From positions 47,303,771 to 47,367,770 of the forward strand of contig NC_061869.1 of assembly GCF_907164915.1 (NCBI RefSeq): a stretch of DNA of 64,000 nucleotides, in the 5' to 3' direction. Positions within the stretch are counted from its first letter, which is position 1. Each line of letters begins with the position of its first letter. The translations under genes were made by a program, and so were the position numbers. Shown here piece by piece: positions 41,441 to 52,888 of the stretch. The notes under the pieces were generated by a model, which was given only the letters and a program-made list of their open reading frames with translations, had not been told where the DNA came from and did not search any database. The stretch comes from Impatiens glandulifera. Its lineage: Eukaryota; Streptophyta; Magnoliopsida; Ericales; Balsaminaceae.

Positions 41441-43960
41441 GACCGAGTTTGAATAACACAAACTTTGTGTTTAAAATCCTATGTAAGTTACGGTACAAAT
41501 TTTAAGATGTTCAAACCTCGAACCCACGTTTTCCAAAAACAAAGTTTGTTTTATAAAAGGGACATGACTATGTCATATTGTAATGCAAAGATGCTGGAGT
41601 GTGTTTTAGATCAGCATAGATCTGACACTTGTGACATCTTTTTAAATAGCCGACACATTCCCAATCTATATTTTGTCAATAATACCCGAGACGAAGTATT
41701 TTCTTGGCAAGATTTACTCTATTCATATGTGGACCACATATTGCGGCATGTACTTCCTTTACGATCTGTCGTGCTTCAAGACTATCGATACATTGCATGT
41801 TTTGACAATCAAAATATCGTCTATATAGTTTGTCACTATCCAAGCATAGTTAGTAGAATACTAGAGCATGGCTCTTCGTTCCTTATCTCGGAAATTGGAC
41901 GGATATTCTCCATACTCAATGTATTTTTGAAGAATGTCGAACTATGGTTTGGTGGACACTTGAATGGAGGCTACCACTCCGATTTTGAAATTAGGCTTCT
42001 ATTTATATCGGATTTTCAGAGGTTTGATCTTAATTCCGATAGGGATTTAGGTCATAACGGCTAGCTTGTCTAAAGCATAGGCAAAGCTATTCTGGCTTAT
42101 TGGCGCGTGGAAAAAAGACATGTGATCTAACTTGTTAATAAAGTAGAGTAGGCAAGTATGACAGGGTTTATGATTTTCCCTCGTACTTCCATGTTCCGTT
42201 AACCTATGATATAACTAGGTTAAAGTAACCAACTACGTCTAGTTTAGTCGCTCCTCGTTAATATGCGTTCTTGAGACCTGAGAGACATACCTCATATTCA
42301 GCCTCGTTGTTGGATACAAAATATTCTAACTTAGTAGAGATGGGATTATATGTTCCTTTGGGATCTATCAAGTTAATTCCAATTCCATAGCCATGCTTGG
42401 ATAAAGCTCCATCAAACATTAACTTCCACGTGTCTGAAGTGACAGACATTATGGTGTCGTATGATAAGTCTTGTTCATAGGAAGGCTCGATTGTGATAGG
42501 TTGATATGTTAGGAAGTCTACAACAATGCCTCTTTTAATAGATTTTGAATCATATATGTTATATCGTATTCAGAAATTATCATCATCCATTTAGCGAGTC
42601 TAAGAGACAGTAACGTTCGCTGAAATAAATGATGGATCAGATCCAACCTAGATAACAACTTGATAGGGTGGGTTGCATATAATGTTTCAATCTTTTGGTG
42701 ATCCATGCAAGAGGAAAACACACTTTTTTTGGGTGTCGAATAGTTTCAATCACATCCAATCATTTTCTTATTGAGATAGTAAACAGTGATTTCGAGCTCA
42801 TTCTTGTTTTCTTGAGCAAACAGGATGCATATAACCGAGTCTGTCATTGTGAGATAGAGAATTAAAGGAACACTAGGTCTTGGTAGAAAAAGAACCGGTG
42901 GTGATCTCAGATAGTTCTTGATCTTGTCAAATGCATTTTGACAAGTTTTATCCCACTAAAATTTCTAATCATTTTTCAATAACTTGAAAAGGGAATCACA
43001 TGTGAGGGTCATTATGCTAATGAACCGACTAATGAACTGAATTTTGCCGAGGAAGCCTAAGACTTCTTTTTCATTTCGAGGTGTAGGCATAGCTATAATT
43101 GTCTCGATTTTGGATGGATCAATTTCTATTCCACGTTGGGTAATAAGAAAACCTAGCATTTTACTAGTGGTGACTCTAAACGCACATTTTTTCGGGTTTA
43201 ATCGAAATCTGTATTTCCTAATTCTTTGTAAGAATTTTCTGGTTAAGGATGTGTCCCTAGCGATCTTTACATTTCACGATCATGTCGTGTATATAAATTT
43301 CCACTTCCTTGTGAATCATGTTGTGCATGATCATTGTTAATGTTCTTTGGTAGGTAGCCCCAATGCTTTTTAGATAGAAACGCATGACCCTGAAACAAAA
43401 GGTACCTACCTCTGTAATAAAGGTAGTCTTTTATTTGTCTTTTTTAGCAATCATAATCTAATTATACCCTGAAAATTCATCCATAAAAGACAATAATTGA
43501 TTATCAACAACATGATCGACCAAAGTATCGATATGAGGTAAAAGAAAACTATCATTAGGGATGGATTTATTCATATTGCGGTAGTCTACACATACACGCA
43601 TTCTTCCATCTTTCTTTAAGACCAGAACAACATTGTCTATCCATGTGGGGTAGTCCACAATTTCGAGGAATCTTGCTTCCAACTGTTTTTTTGAACTTCC
43701 TCTTTAATCTTGGTAACAACCTCTATTTCCATTCGTCTTAACTTTTTTATGACAAGTTTAGCCTATTGATAGAGGGGAATCTAAGGTCGAACGATAGAAG
43801 AATCTACTCCAGGCATATCCTTGTAAGTCCAATTACTCATGCATGTCGAACACGTCTTTCTCGAATTTTAACAACTCTATTAATTTAGATAATAATTCAG
43901 ACTTGTACACATCTAAAAGAGTCGGATGTCCCTAACGAACATGATGAGAAATTGACTTGA
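41440..43960 (-). mobile_element. Second Tat/Ogre-like fragment (RT to integrase)
   Basis: It aligns with 16011-17630 on the minus strand and goes further. The RT-leading segment lies at 43800-43460 (YPTWIDNVVLVLKKDGRMRV, then DYRNMNK). RT/RNase H connection is at 43159-42965 (MLGFLITQRGIEIDPSKIE). Archaeal-type RNase H is at 42449-42258 (FDGALSKHGYGI, NNEAEYEVCLSGLKNAY). The integrase zinc-binding region is near 41770-41550 (VHAAICGPHMN, LAKKILRLGYY, CHKCQI-ADLKHTP). Stops occur in each block. Both LTRs and gag are missing. The boundary with organelle DNA is near 44040. Confidence 0.85.
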
Positions 43961-44045
43961 ATCGTGATTGACCCCATAACTCACTTTCTTCAAGAATTCA
44001 AAAAATGTTGGATTAATAACCAAAATGGTAGGCCAATCAACTCTT

Positions 44046-44200
44046 ATAAAATATATTACCTTCATTGATAATAGCAAAAAATATTGGACGTATACTATTA
44101 TTGCAAGCCCCTGAGTGGTTTGAGGATATGTTGGAATGGAATAGAGAAATGCATGTTAAATGTACCTATAACGGTGTTCAATTATTCGAAACCTACCTAA
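44046..44200 (+). pseudogene. ycf1: Plastid ycf1 (TIC214) C-terminal fragment
   Basis: The frame reads [20 protein letters not shown] then [15 protein letters not shown], which is the well-conserved C-terminal part of plastid Ycf1. Homology starts near the AAATATATTA at 44048 and breaks off after GTTCAATTATTCGAAAC, where the usual FPKNWL continuation is absent. Changes within it ([10 protein letters not shown]) suggest decay. It is about 155 bp, far too short to function. Confidence 0.85.
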
Positions 44201-45500
44201 TTTGGGTTACTAGATGGCATGAAGATAAAGATCCTATTTCCTTTCTGTCTGAAACCTTAAGCAGTGACAATTGCCCTATGAAGACTCACTTTCTCTACGG
44301 CTCCTGCCATCCTCTTTTCGGCATTAAAGCTCGCGAAACTTAGATTCTAAGCACACTTGTGATGAAGAAAGGATCTGTTCTTCCAGCCAGTTTCGGTTTG
44401 GGAGGGGATTAGGAATCCGCTCGGACTCTCACTCGTAGTCGACAGATAAACTCCTTTTCAAAAGGCATAGCTCTTCAAAAACATTTAAGGAAGAAAAACT
44501 TGAAACCATTTTCTATCTATAAGCCCCACTATTTTCAAATCAATCAAACTTCTGTCTTCAAGTTCACAAGTACAAAAAGACCTAGGAGGGAAAAGCTGCG
44601 TAGAGAGCTCTAATTTATTTATCAACTAGGAGAGCGGACGATTCTTTTTCTTTCTAACCGCAGCTTGGCTTTTCTCCATCCCGTGCTTAATCATGCCTTG
44701 AAAGCCAGAAACTATCTAATCATCCCAGTCGTTCACCCAAAAACTTGCCCCCGCACTCCCACTACCAATGAGAGGACTGAAAGCGGCCTACTTGAGAATG
44801 GCTCTATGACTTTTTTTCTTGAAACCGGCTTGCTTAGTATTGACAACTCCACTTGGAGAGATAGAAGGCAAGAAATGAATGCCCTTTTAAAAGTCTTTCT
44901 GTTCCTAATTTAACTCCTTCATGCTATTGATTGATGCAAGTCTTTTTCCTTGATCAAGTTTATAGAAACTGAAAGCTGCCTAAACTGGATCAATAGAATA
45001 GAATAGAACAGAGGTAAGGACGAATGCGAGAGAATGAGACTCTCCAGTAGGATGTGTTACTATCACCAGCCGCAATAATAAGGCAAGTGTAATTCTAGCG
45101 ACTTCCTCTTTGCACTAGTAAAATAGCTTAATTAAAGAGATTAGCCATAACGATTTCTTTAGCTCTTTACAGTCTACCATTCTAGTATTAGTAGCAGTAG
45201 GATTGCCTGATTCCTTTGCTTTATGTCTTTATGACTCTTACACTAAGTGTAGTCTCTATTTCCCAATATACTGATTTAGTCTTAGTGCTAGTAGTAGTGG
45301 ATTAGGTGGATCACCACATAGACTTCCTTCCTTTGTCAAAGCACCAGCGATTGTCAACTTCAGTATGGGAGTCCTATTAACAATAGAGGAATAAACACCT
45401 CTACCACGACCGGGGGGCACTCTACTAAGTAAAAAAGCCAACAATCTTTCATGATAATCTTGATTTTCAAGCTTTTGCACACTAAGCCTACTATCCGAGA
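44200..45500. other. Probable mitochondrial-type insertion
   Basis: The base composition is clearly more GC-rich and less AT-rich than the flanks, and the texture (many C/T-rich runs, GAATAGAATAGAACAGAGG) resembles plant mitochondrial intergenic DNA. It is continuous with the ycf1 piece, and plant mitochondria often carry plastid pieces. No mitochondrial gene was recognised. The 74-92-residue frames here have no motif I know. Confidence 0.45.
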
Positions 45501-47345
45501 GATGGACTTAAATTGAGCTCATCTCTCAATTCGTCAACTTGGACAAGTTTTGTTTGAAAATAGTGTTGTCGATCACTTTGATATTTCCTATGACTTACTT
45601 TCCTCTTAAATCTCGTAAAACGAGGTGAGAAAAAAACTCACATGAGGGTTATCTCACCTAGGTGTTAGATGAGGAAACGATAATAGAAATTAGTAAGTAA
45701 GTGTACTTGGTGCTTTGAGAGTCTCACCAAATTTACTACTCGAAAAATTAGTAAAGAAAAAATTTAAGAAATTCAATTTTTTGCTTCGTTTCGTTTTTTC
45801 AATCTTTTAAACATTTTTATCCTTTCTTTAAGGGCGGTTTATACCTCAAAATTGGTCTAAGCTCGATGCCTTACCTTCTGCTCATATCCCGCCGGAAGGA
45901 GTATGATGGATCGATAATCGATAAACGAATCATGTCAGAAATTGCTTAAACATGTAATGTGATCAAACGTTGAGATTAAAACATCAAATATTCACAAAAT
46001 AGTATGAAAAATATCTTGAAATTTTCCTTATATTTTTTAGACACTAGTAGAACAAGTTATGAGTTGCAAATTAGGCAAAATAATGAGAAATGACAAAAAT
46101 GCTCCTAAAAAGAATTTTGAGTTTCATAAAATGTAGAAAATTAATTTAAGTTATTTTTTATTTTTTAGATTTTTTAAAATGTTTAAGACCTCCTTAAAGA
46201 AAAAATGGCTTAAAATTTTAAATTTGTCAAACAAACGGGCCTTAGGTCTTAAACCGAATCGACCGGTCTAAGTGTGAACGCGGTTTATAACTGAAATAAA
46301 CTGATCAACTATAGTTGTCAACCAAAATAAACCAACTAAAGCATCCTTCTTCATCCTCTTCACAATCCAATTTTTTGTTTTTCAAATCAAGGCTTCAATA
46401 TCATCAATCCTATACATTTTGTTTTCTAAATGATTCCCTAAACCAAATCAAATTAAGAACGTATAATCACCACATCCAACAATGGCTAAAAATCAAGCTG
46501 GATTTTCAATTTTTTATCAGTTTTTTTTCCTAAACATGATTTTCTCCATACTTCATCGAGGTTAGTACTAATATCACAAACGACTCGATTTGTGACTTAT
46601 CTGCATTAATTAGGACATAAAATTTGAGCTATGGAGCACACCAGAAATTTGACGGAGCAACAAAAAGATAACTGAAATATTAATTTCTTTTAAATGTGAT
46701 TATAATAATCCTAAAACAACTCATGCCTACACTAAATCATCTTAGGAACTCCATTATACCTTTAGATTAGAACGAGAGTCGGTAGATAAGCCTAACCAAC
46801 ACTTAAGAAATATGTTGTGTAGGTGCGCAAGTCCTAACAAAACAACGATTTTTTTCCACAAAAGGTTTCTAAATCGACTATTTAAATTTTTTTTAGCCGA
46901 AGTTTAAATTTAGGCGAATTTAAATTATGTTGATTCATAAGATTTTAATCCATTTGATAATTCCTAAATCATCTTAAGATCATTCTAGAACAAATGGAAG
47001 TCAAAAATAGTGAAGAAACGAGATAGTTCATAACTTAGATACTTAAAAATGAATTTCAATTGATATCTTCAATTATAAGTCAAATAGTTGCTTATAGATT
47101 ATATGAACAACTTCCTAAAACTTTTTAGCAAATTCATTTATATTCAGAACCAAACTTCGATAACTCTTACACGAAATCAAAAATTTTCGACGATCTTCAA
47201 TTATAAGTTGAAAAGTTCCAGTTCTTCTTTCTACTCTTTTCTCACACTAATTATGGCCCCTCCATATTCTAAATGACCTAGGCTAAGTATTTAAACAAAT
47301 CTTATGCTCAAGTTTGACCTAACCGCCGATATAATAAAATACCCT
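45500..47345. other. Unrecognised spacer
   Basis: AT-rich DNA with no gene, array or mobile-element boundary that I can support. Confidence 0.45.
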
Positions 47346-47583
47346 TTCTAGCCTTCGTTTGTTGCATATATTAATTGCAGTTTCTTGGGCATCAAGATAG
47401 ATAACATGCAGTGTGGTTGAGCTCCTTGCATAATCGTGGTCAGTAGTCTTCGTCTCATGTTAAGTGGTGATTTGCGGAGAAAGTCGCAATTTTCGTCGTT
47501 CATGTCATAAGTCGTGTTCTGGAGGAGTTCATCAGGGAGATAAAGATCTTCAACCAACGACCATTAAAATTTTCTATGTTCCG
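47346..47583 (-). other. Unidentified coding-like fragment
   Basis: A minus-strand frame 47557-47348 reads VEDLYLPDELLQNTTYDMND and on, with protein-like composition. A second frame just below reads LDAQETAINICNKRRLE. I do not recognise a family. The foldback element was inserted 4 bp beyond its upstream edge, so it may have split a gene or an older transposon. Confidence 0.3.
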
Positions 47584-47616
47584 TAAGGGTGTATTTGATA
47601 ACCCTGGAAATGACAT

Positions 47617-47690
47617 TGGAATTGGAATTGGAATTGGAATTGGAATTGGAATTGGAATTGGAATTGGAATTGGAATTGGAGGGTCCAATT
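47617..47690 (+). repeat. GGAATT simple repeat
   Basis: About twelve perfect GGAATT units lie just inside the left terminus. The right terminus has a diverged inverted counterpart (CCAATGCCAATGCCAATTTC). Perfect units on one side and diverged ones on the other suggest recent slippage expansion on the left. Confidence 0.95.
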
Positions 47691-47819
47691 TCAATTCTTA
47701 TGTTTGTTACACACTTTAATATTAAGAATTGGAATTGGAATTAAAATTTCAATGGAATTCAATATAATGTAATTTGATAATTCTCAATTTCAATCTTTTT
47801 AGGTCGGAATTATAATTCC

Positions 47820-49993
47820 AAATTAACACGTTTTTCATGTTTTTGACATTTTAACACGTTTTTCACACGTTTAACATATTTTCATAATTTGGCACGTTTA
47901 ACACGTTTTTGACACATTTAACACGTTTTTTTACGTCATTGACACGTTCAACACGTTTTTGACACATTTAACATGATTTTCACGTTTTAAACACGTTTAA
48001 CACGTTTTTGACACGTTTTTGACACGTTTAACACGTTTTGACACGTTTAACACGTTTTGACACATTAAACACGTTTTTACGTCCTTGACACTTAACACGT
48101 TTTTAACACATTTAACATGTTTTCACGTCCTTGACACGTTTAACACGTCCTTGACACGTTCAACACGTTCTTGACATTTTAACATGATTTTCACGTTTTA
48201 AACACATTTAACACGTTTAACACGTTTTTGGCACTTTTAACCCGTTTTGACTCATTTAACACATTTTCACGTCCTTGACACGTTTAACACGTTTTTGACA
48301 CATTTAACACGTTTTTTACGTCCTTGACACGTTTAACACGTCCTTGACACGCTTAACACATTTTTGACACGTTTAACATGATTTTCACGTTTTCAACACG
48401 TTTAACACGTTTTTGACACATTTAACACATTTTTGGCACGTTTAACACGTTTTTGACACGTTTAACACGTTTTGACACGTTTAACATTTCCTTGACACGT
48501 TTAACACGTTTTTGACACATTTAACACGTTTTTCACGTCCTTCACACGATTAACACATTTTTGACACGTTTAACATGATTTTCACGTTTTTAACACGTTT
48601 TTGACACGTTTAACACGTTTTTGGAACGTTTAACACGTTTAACAAGTTTTGACACATTTAACACGTTTTTCATGTCATTGACACGTTTAACACGTTTTTC
48701 ACGTCCTTGAAACGTTTAACACGTTTTTGACACATTTAACACGTTTTTCACGTCCTTGACACGTTTAACACGTCCTTGACATATTTAACACATTTTTGAC
48801 ACGTTTAACATGATCTTCACGTTTTTAACACGCTTAACACATTTTTGATACGTTTAACACGTTTTTGGCACGTTTAACACGTTTTTGACACGTTTAACAC
48901 GTTTTGACACATTTAACACATTTTTCACGTCCTTGACACGGTTAATACATTTTTGACACATTTAACACGTTTTTCACGTCCTTGACACGTATCACACATT
49001 TTTGACACATTTAACATGATTTTTACGTTTTTAACACGTTTAACACATTTTTGACAAGTTTAACACGTTTTTGACACGTTTAACACGTTTTGACACGTTA
49101 AACATGTTTTGGAACGTTTAACACATTTTTAACACATTTAACAAGTTTTGACACATTTAACACGTTTTTCACGTCCTTGACACGTTTAACATGTTTTTCA
49201 CGTCCTTGAAACGTTTAACACGTATTTGACACATTTAACACGTTTTTCACGTCCTTGACATGTTTAACACGTCCTTGACTTATTTAACACATTTTGACAC
49301 GTTTAACATGATTTTCACGTTTTTAACACGCTTAACACGTTTTTGACACGTTTAACATGTTTTTGGCACGTTTAACACGTTTTTGACACATTTAACACGT
49401 TTTGACACATTTTATATATTTTTCACGTCCTTGACATGTTTAATACATTTTTGACACATTTAACACGTTTTTCACGTCCTTGACACGTATAACACATTTT
49501 TGACACGTTTAATACATTTAACACGTTTTTGGCACGTTTAACACGTTTTTGGCACGTTTAACACGTTTTTGACACGTTTAACACGTTTTGACACATTTAA
49601 CACGTTTTTCACGTCCTTGACATGTTTAACACGTTTTTGACACATTTAACAAGTTTTTCACGTCCTTGACACGTTTAACACGTTTTTGACACATTTAACA
49701 CATTTTTCACGTCCTTGACACGTTTAACATATCCTTGACACGTTTAACACGTTTTGACACGTTTAACATGATTTTCACGTTTTTAACATGTTTAACACGT
49801 TTTTGACATGTTAACACGTTTTTTTTTACTTTTTGCACATTTTGCACGTTTTGGTATGTTTAACAACTTTTTCACATTTTAACACGTTTTCATGTTTTTG
49901 ATACATTTAACACGTTTTTTACGTTTTTTATACGTTTAACACGTCTTCACATTTTTGACATATTTAACACATTTGTTTACGTTTTTGACACGT
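47820..49993 (+). repeat. CACGT-rich ~20-bp satellite, forward arm (left part)
   Basis: The consensus unit is TTTAACACGTTTTTGACACG. A longer variant with an added TTTTCACGTCC insert of about 8-9 bp is interspersed, giving a second-order period. Over a hundred units. Interrupted at 49994 by the copia element, whose target duplication is taken from the satellite itself. Confidence 0.95.
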
Positions 49994-50975
49994 TGTTAGG
50001 ATCGGGGACGCCCTTGGAGGACCGGGGTGTTTCCGGTTTCTAGAAGGGTGCCCGCTTACAACAACACAACACACACTGATTGGTGATAGTCCGGTTAGAG
50101 ACTAAAACCGCTCTTAACACTACACAGATTGTCACAGACTCTTGAACCGAGTTCAAGTGCGGAAATATCCGTTTCAATCTGAAGCAACGAATACGATTCG
50201 GATGAAGTTTATGAGGAGTCGGTTTAAGGAGTATGTATGGACCAGTTTAAGGAGTATGATTAGTTTGAGGTTAGGTAAAGTAAGTAATGAAACTTGCTTG
50301 AGGTTAGTGTCTCTAACTTAATGCTTTGATGATTTGTTTTTCGTCTGTAACTTGCTGCTTTTTGTTCGTGTTAAATGAGGACGTTTCGTCTCCCTTTTAT
50401 AGCTTGAAAGTAGCCAACGATCACTTTCTTCTCTGTCCTATGGATTGGTTAATCATTATCACGCCGGTGCAGAGAGGTTGCTTGCACGATTCACCTTCCT
50501 CAATACTTGGCAGTCATGCAGGCAGCTCTGATCTGAAGATGACATAATCGGTTTTCAGATTTGGACACGTGTTGGACATCCACCTCAGGTTGTCAACTTC
50601 AGATCAATAAAGCACCATTGCTTTCCTCGCATGCTTCCGATCGGATTTGATCTTTTTTATTCTTTCAAGACACGTTTCTTTCGTCATGGTGCGTCACTCC
50701 CCAATTTGAATCTTCCGGTTTTGTGTCTTGTGTAGTATGTTCCGGCTGATATGTAAGCTTTTGTCTTTGCTGACCGGTCGCTTGAGAAAGTGAAAACCGG
50801 TTCCTCTGATCTTTAACTTGATCACTTGAAACTGGTTTCTTTGAAGTATAACAACAACCGGTTTTGATGCCCCAACCGGTTCATACGGTTTTGATCTGTA
50901 TCTGCACATGAAAGTTAACAACTGTTTAGTTCGTCTGGCTGGTTCCAAAAATTAACTTACTTAATTTTTCTATCA
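49994..50975 (-). repeat. Copia 3' LTR (internally deleted)
   Basis: TGTTAGG...CTATCA, 982 bp. It matches 52889-54106 except for a missing block that in the other LTR lies between about 53189 and 53430. Immediately right of it is the polypurine tract (50976-50990, rc AAAAAGGGAGAAAT). Confidence 0.93.
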
Positions 50976-51120
50976 ATTTCTCCCTTTTTGATTATTTAGA
51001 ATAAATATTCAAAACTCGTAATGTGTGGCCGGTTTGAAAATTAACTTACTTAATTTTTCTTATCAATTTCTCCCTTTTTGATTATTTAGAATAAATATTC
51101 AAAACTTGTAATGTGTGGCC
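50945..51120. repeat. Tandem duplication of LTR edge plus PPT
   Basis: AAAATTAACTTACTTAATTT, then TTCTATCAATTTCTCCC, then AATGTGTGGCCGG occurs twice, near 50947 and 51036. The second copy differs by a few bases. It lies between the LTR and the 29-bp array. Confidence 0.85.
50976..50990 (-). other. Polypurine tract
   Basis: On the minus strand it reads AAAAAGGGAGAAAT just before the LTR start TGATAG, as expected for plus-strand priming. The LTR edge with this tract is duplicated in tandem 84 bp further right (about 51037-51075). Confidence 0.85.
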
Positions 51121-51420
51121 GGTTTTTAAAAATCTTATATTTGTTTGGCCGGTTTTAAAGAGCTTACATTTGTTTGGCCGGTTTTAAAGAGCTTACACTT
51201 GTTTGGCCGGTTTTAAAAATCTTATATTTGTTTGACCGGTTTTAAAAAGCTTATATTTGTTTGGCCGGTTTTAAAAAGCTTACACTTGTTTGGCCGGTTT
51301 TAAAGAGCTTACACTTGTTTGGCCGGTTTTAGAGAGCTTACACTTGTTTGGCCGGTTTTAAAGAGCTTACACTTGTTTGGCCGGTTTTAAAGAGCTTATA
51401 TTTGTTTGGCCGATTTTTGG
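51110..51420. repeat. 29-bp GGCCGGTTTTAAAGAGC minisatellite
   Basis: About ten units of TTTGGCCGGTTTTAAAGAGC followed by TTACACTTG, with variants AAATCTTATA and AAAGCTTACA. It lies inside the element between the RNase H tail and the 3' LTR. Confidence 0.93.
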
Positions 51421-51479
51421 GAAAAGGGTTTGGTTTAAAGGAGAACTTTATTTTTCTAACGATTTTTTTTTTCAAATTT

Positions 51480-51660
51480 TGTAATCTAACAATCCTAAAA
51501 TATTTCTAAGGGAAGAAAACTTAGACTCAAGAAGTGACTTTGTGAGGATGTTAGCCACTTCATTCTTGTTCCCTTCATGTGATGTGTTCTTCAGCAGCCG
51601 GCTGTCCGGATGCAATGTTGTCTCTTCCAAGCTTATGTCTTGATTTACCTGCATTTATAG
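51480..51660 (-). pseudogene. Copia RNase H C-terminal remnant
   Basis: The minus frame ends NEVANILTKSLLESKF then LRNILGLLDYKI, the usual C terminus of copia RNase H (ADILTKxL...LGL). It follows directly on the end of the gag spacer, so more than 3 kb of pol has been deleted at about 51600-51680. Confidence 0.8.
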
Positions 51661-52840
51661 ACAATAAAAAATCTGGTCCCCATTTTTCTTTGTGTCCGTG
51701 AGTTATTAGTCCCTTGGGAATCCAGACTTTAATAAGTCGGATAACTTTCCCGGTGCTTGGCTTGACATCTCTATGTCTTAAGAGTGCCTTATTTTGTGGT
51801 GACTTTTGATTAATTTTATGTGAGGGTGTATCGGTTTGTTTACCTACTGGCCGGTTGGCTTTCCTTCTCTCAGGATGAAGCCATTTTTCCGAGTCAGTTG
51901 GACTTACATATTTTATTTCTTTTTCCGATTTTAGATCACATTCTTCCTCATTTTCGGTTGATGAACTCTTGACAAATCTTATGAAAGGAAGATTGTCTTT
52001 TGTGAGTTTCATCCCGTTGGAATGCTTGTGAGTGGCGGATTTGTTATAACCAATACCAAATTTACATTTGGGATGTCTTTGGTAATTAAACATCTGGCTT
52101 ACCGCTTCACTAGATCTCTTCCAAGAAGCCGTGACATATTTAATTCTCTCATTTTCTTCGGTTAACGATTGGACTGTCTTCTTGAGCTTCTCGTTCTCTA
52201 AGGATAGTCCAACCGGTTCGTTAGTCTCGGTTCTGCTTGGCTCACCAGCGGTACCACTTGACTTTCCGGTTTCATATTTTGTTTGGGTCGGTATTAAAAC
52301 AGACAATTTTTTGAACTCATCGACCATGTCATTGAGTGCAATAACTAAGTCTTCTTTAGTAAATTCTTCAGAAGAGAAATAAAATACCTCAGATTCTTTC
52401 TCCGCCATGAAGCATGCATCAACTTTATCATCGCCGTCGCTGGATGATGAGTCGTCCGAATCGCTATCGGCCCATTTGCTATTGATTTCATAAGCTATCA
52501 GAGCCTTATGATCTTTCCGGTTCTCCTTTATTTGGTCGCTACCCCCACACAGTTGGATCAACTTCTCCCAAATTTCTTTAGCAAAAGAGCACAGTTTGAT
52601 CTTACTAAACATGTTTTTGTCCAACGACTTGAACAAAATGTTTTTGGCAACATTATCCAAGTTATTCATCTTCTTATCTTCCGTCGTCTATTTGTATCTT
52701 GGCTTATCAATCTTTATCGGGCCATCGGTAATAACATACCACATGTCATCGTCTTGTGAGGCCAAATGCACTTCCATCCGTATCTTCCAATCAACATATT
52801 CTTCGATGCAGAACATGGGGGGCTCGTTGATGAAAGACAT
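51575..52840 (-). pseudogene. Copia gag of the non-autonomous element
   Basis: The ATG near 52840 gives MSFINEPPMF, then VDWKIRMEVHLASQDDDMW (DUF4219/UBN2-like opening). A frame change near 52680 leads to the 364-residue open frame 52669-51575. This has the gag core (NNLDNVAKNILFKSL, CSFAKEIWEKLIQLCGG), a Ser/Asp-rich acidic stretch (residues about 69-79) and a coiled-coil spacer (LSLENEKLKKTVQSLTEEN). It ends SGQPAAEEHIT. The zinc knuckle expected between core and acidic stretch is absent: after QIKENRKDHKA the frame goes straight to the acidic region, so about 100 residues are missing compared with the gag at 14526. A gag lacking the knuckle would be expected to package RNA poorly. Confidence 0.8.
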
Positions 52841-52874
52841 GATGGTATTCGGTTGCTTGAGTGTTAAGAACCTC

Positions 52875-52886
52875 GCTCTGATACCA
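52875..52886 (-). other. Primer-binding site (tRNA-Met type)
   Basis: The reverse complement is TGGTATCAGAGC, two bases from the LTR at 52889. It orients the element on the minus strand. Confidence 0.93.
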
Positions 52887-52888
52887 CT

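Noticed and set aside
41465..42064. 199-residue open frame on the + strand
   Set aside because: The opposite strand in this interval encodes the zinc-binding part of a Tat integrase (HAAICGPHMN, CHKCQI). The + frame has no motif and is an antisense shadow.
47820..49990. Telomeric or centromeric repeat
   Set aside because: The unit does not resemble TTTAGGG. The array is short, bounded by TIRs and reverses direction, so a chromosomal structural role has no support here.
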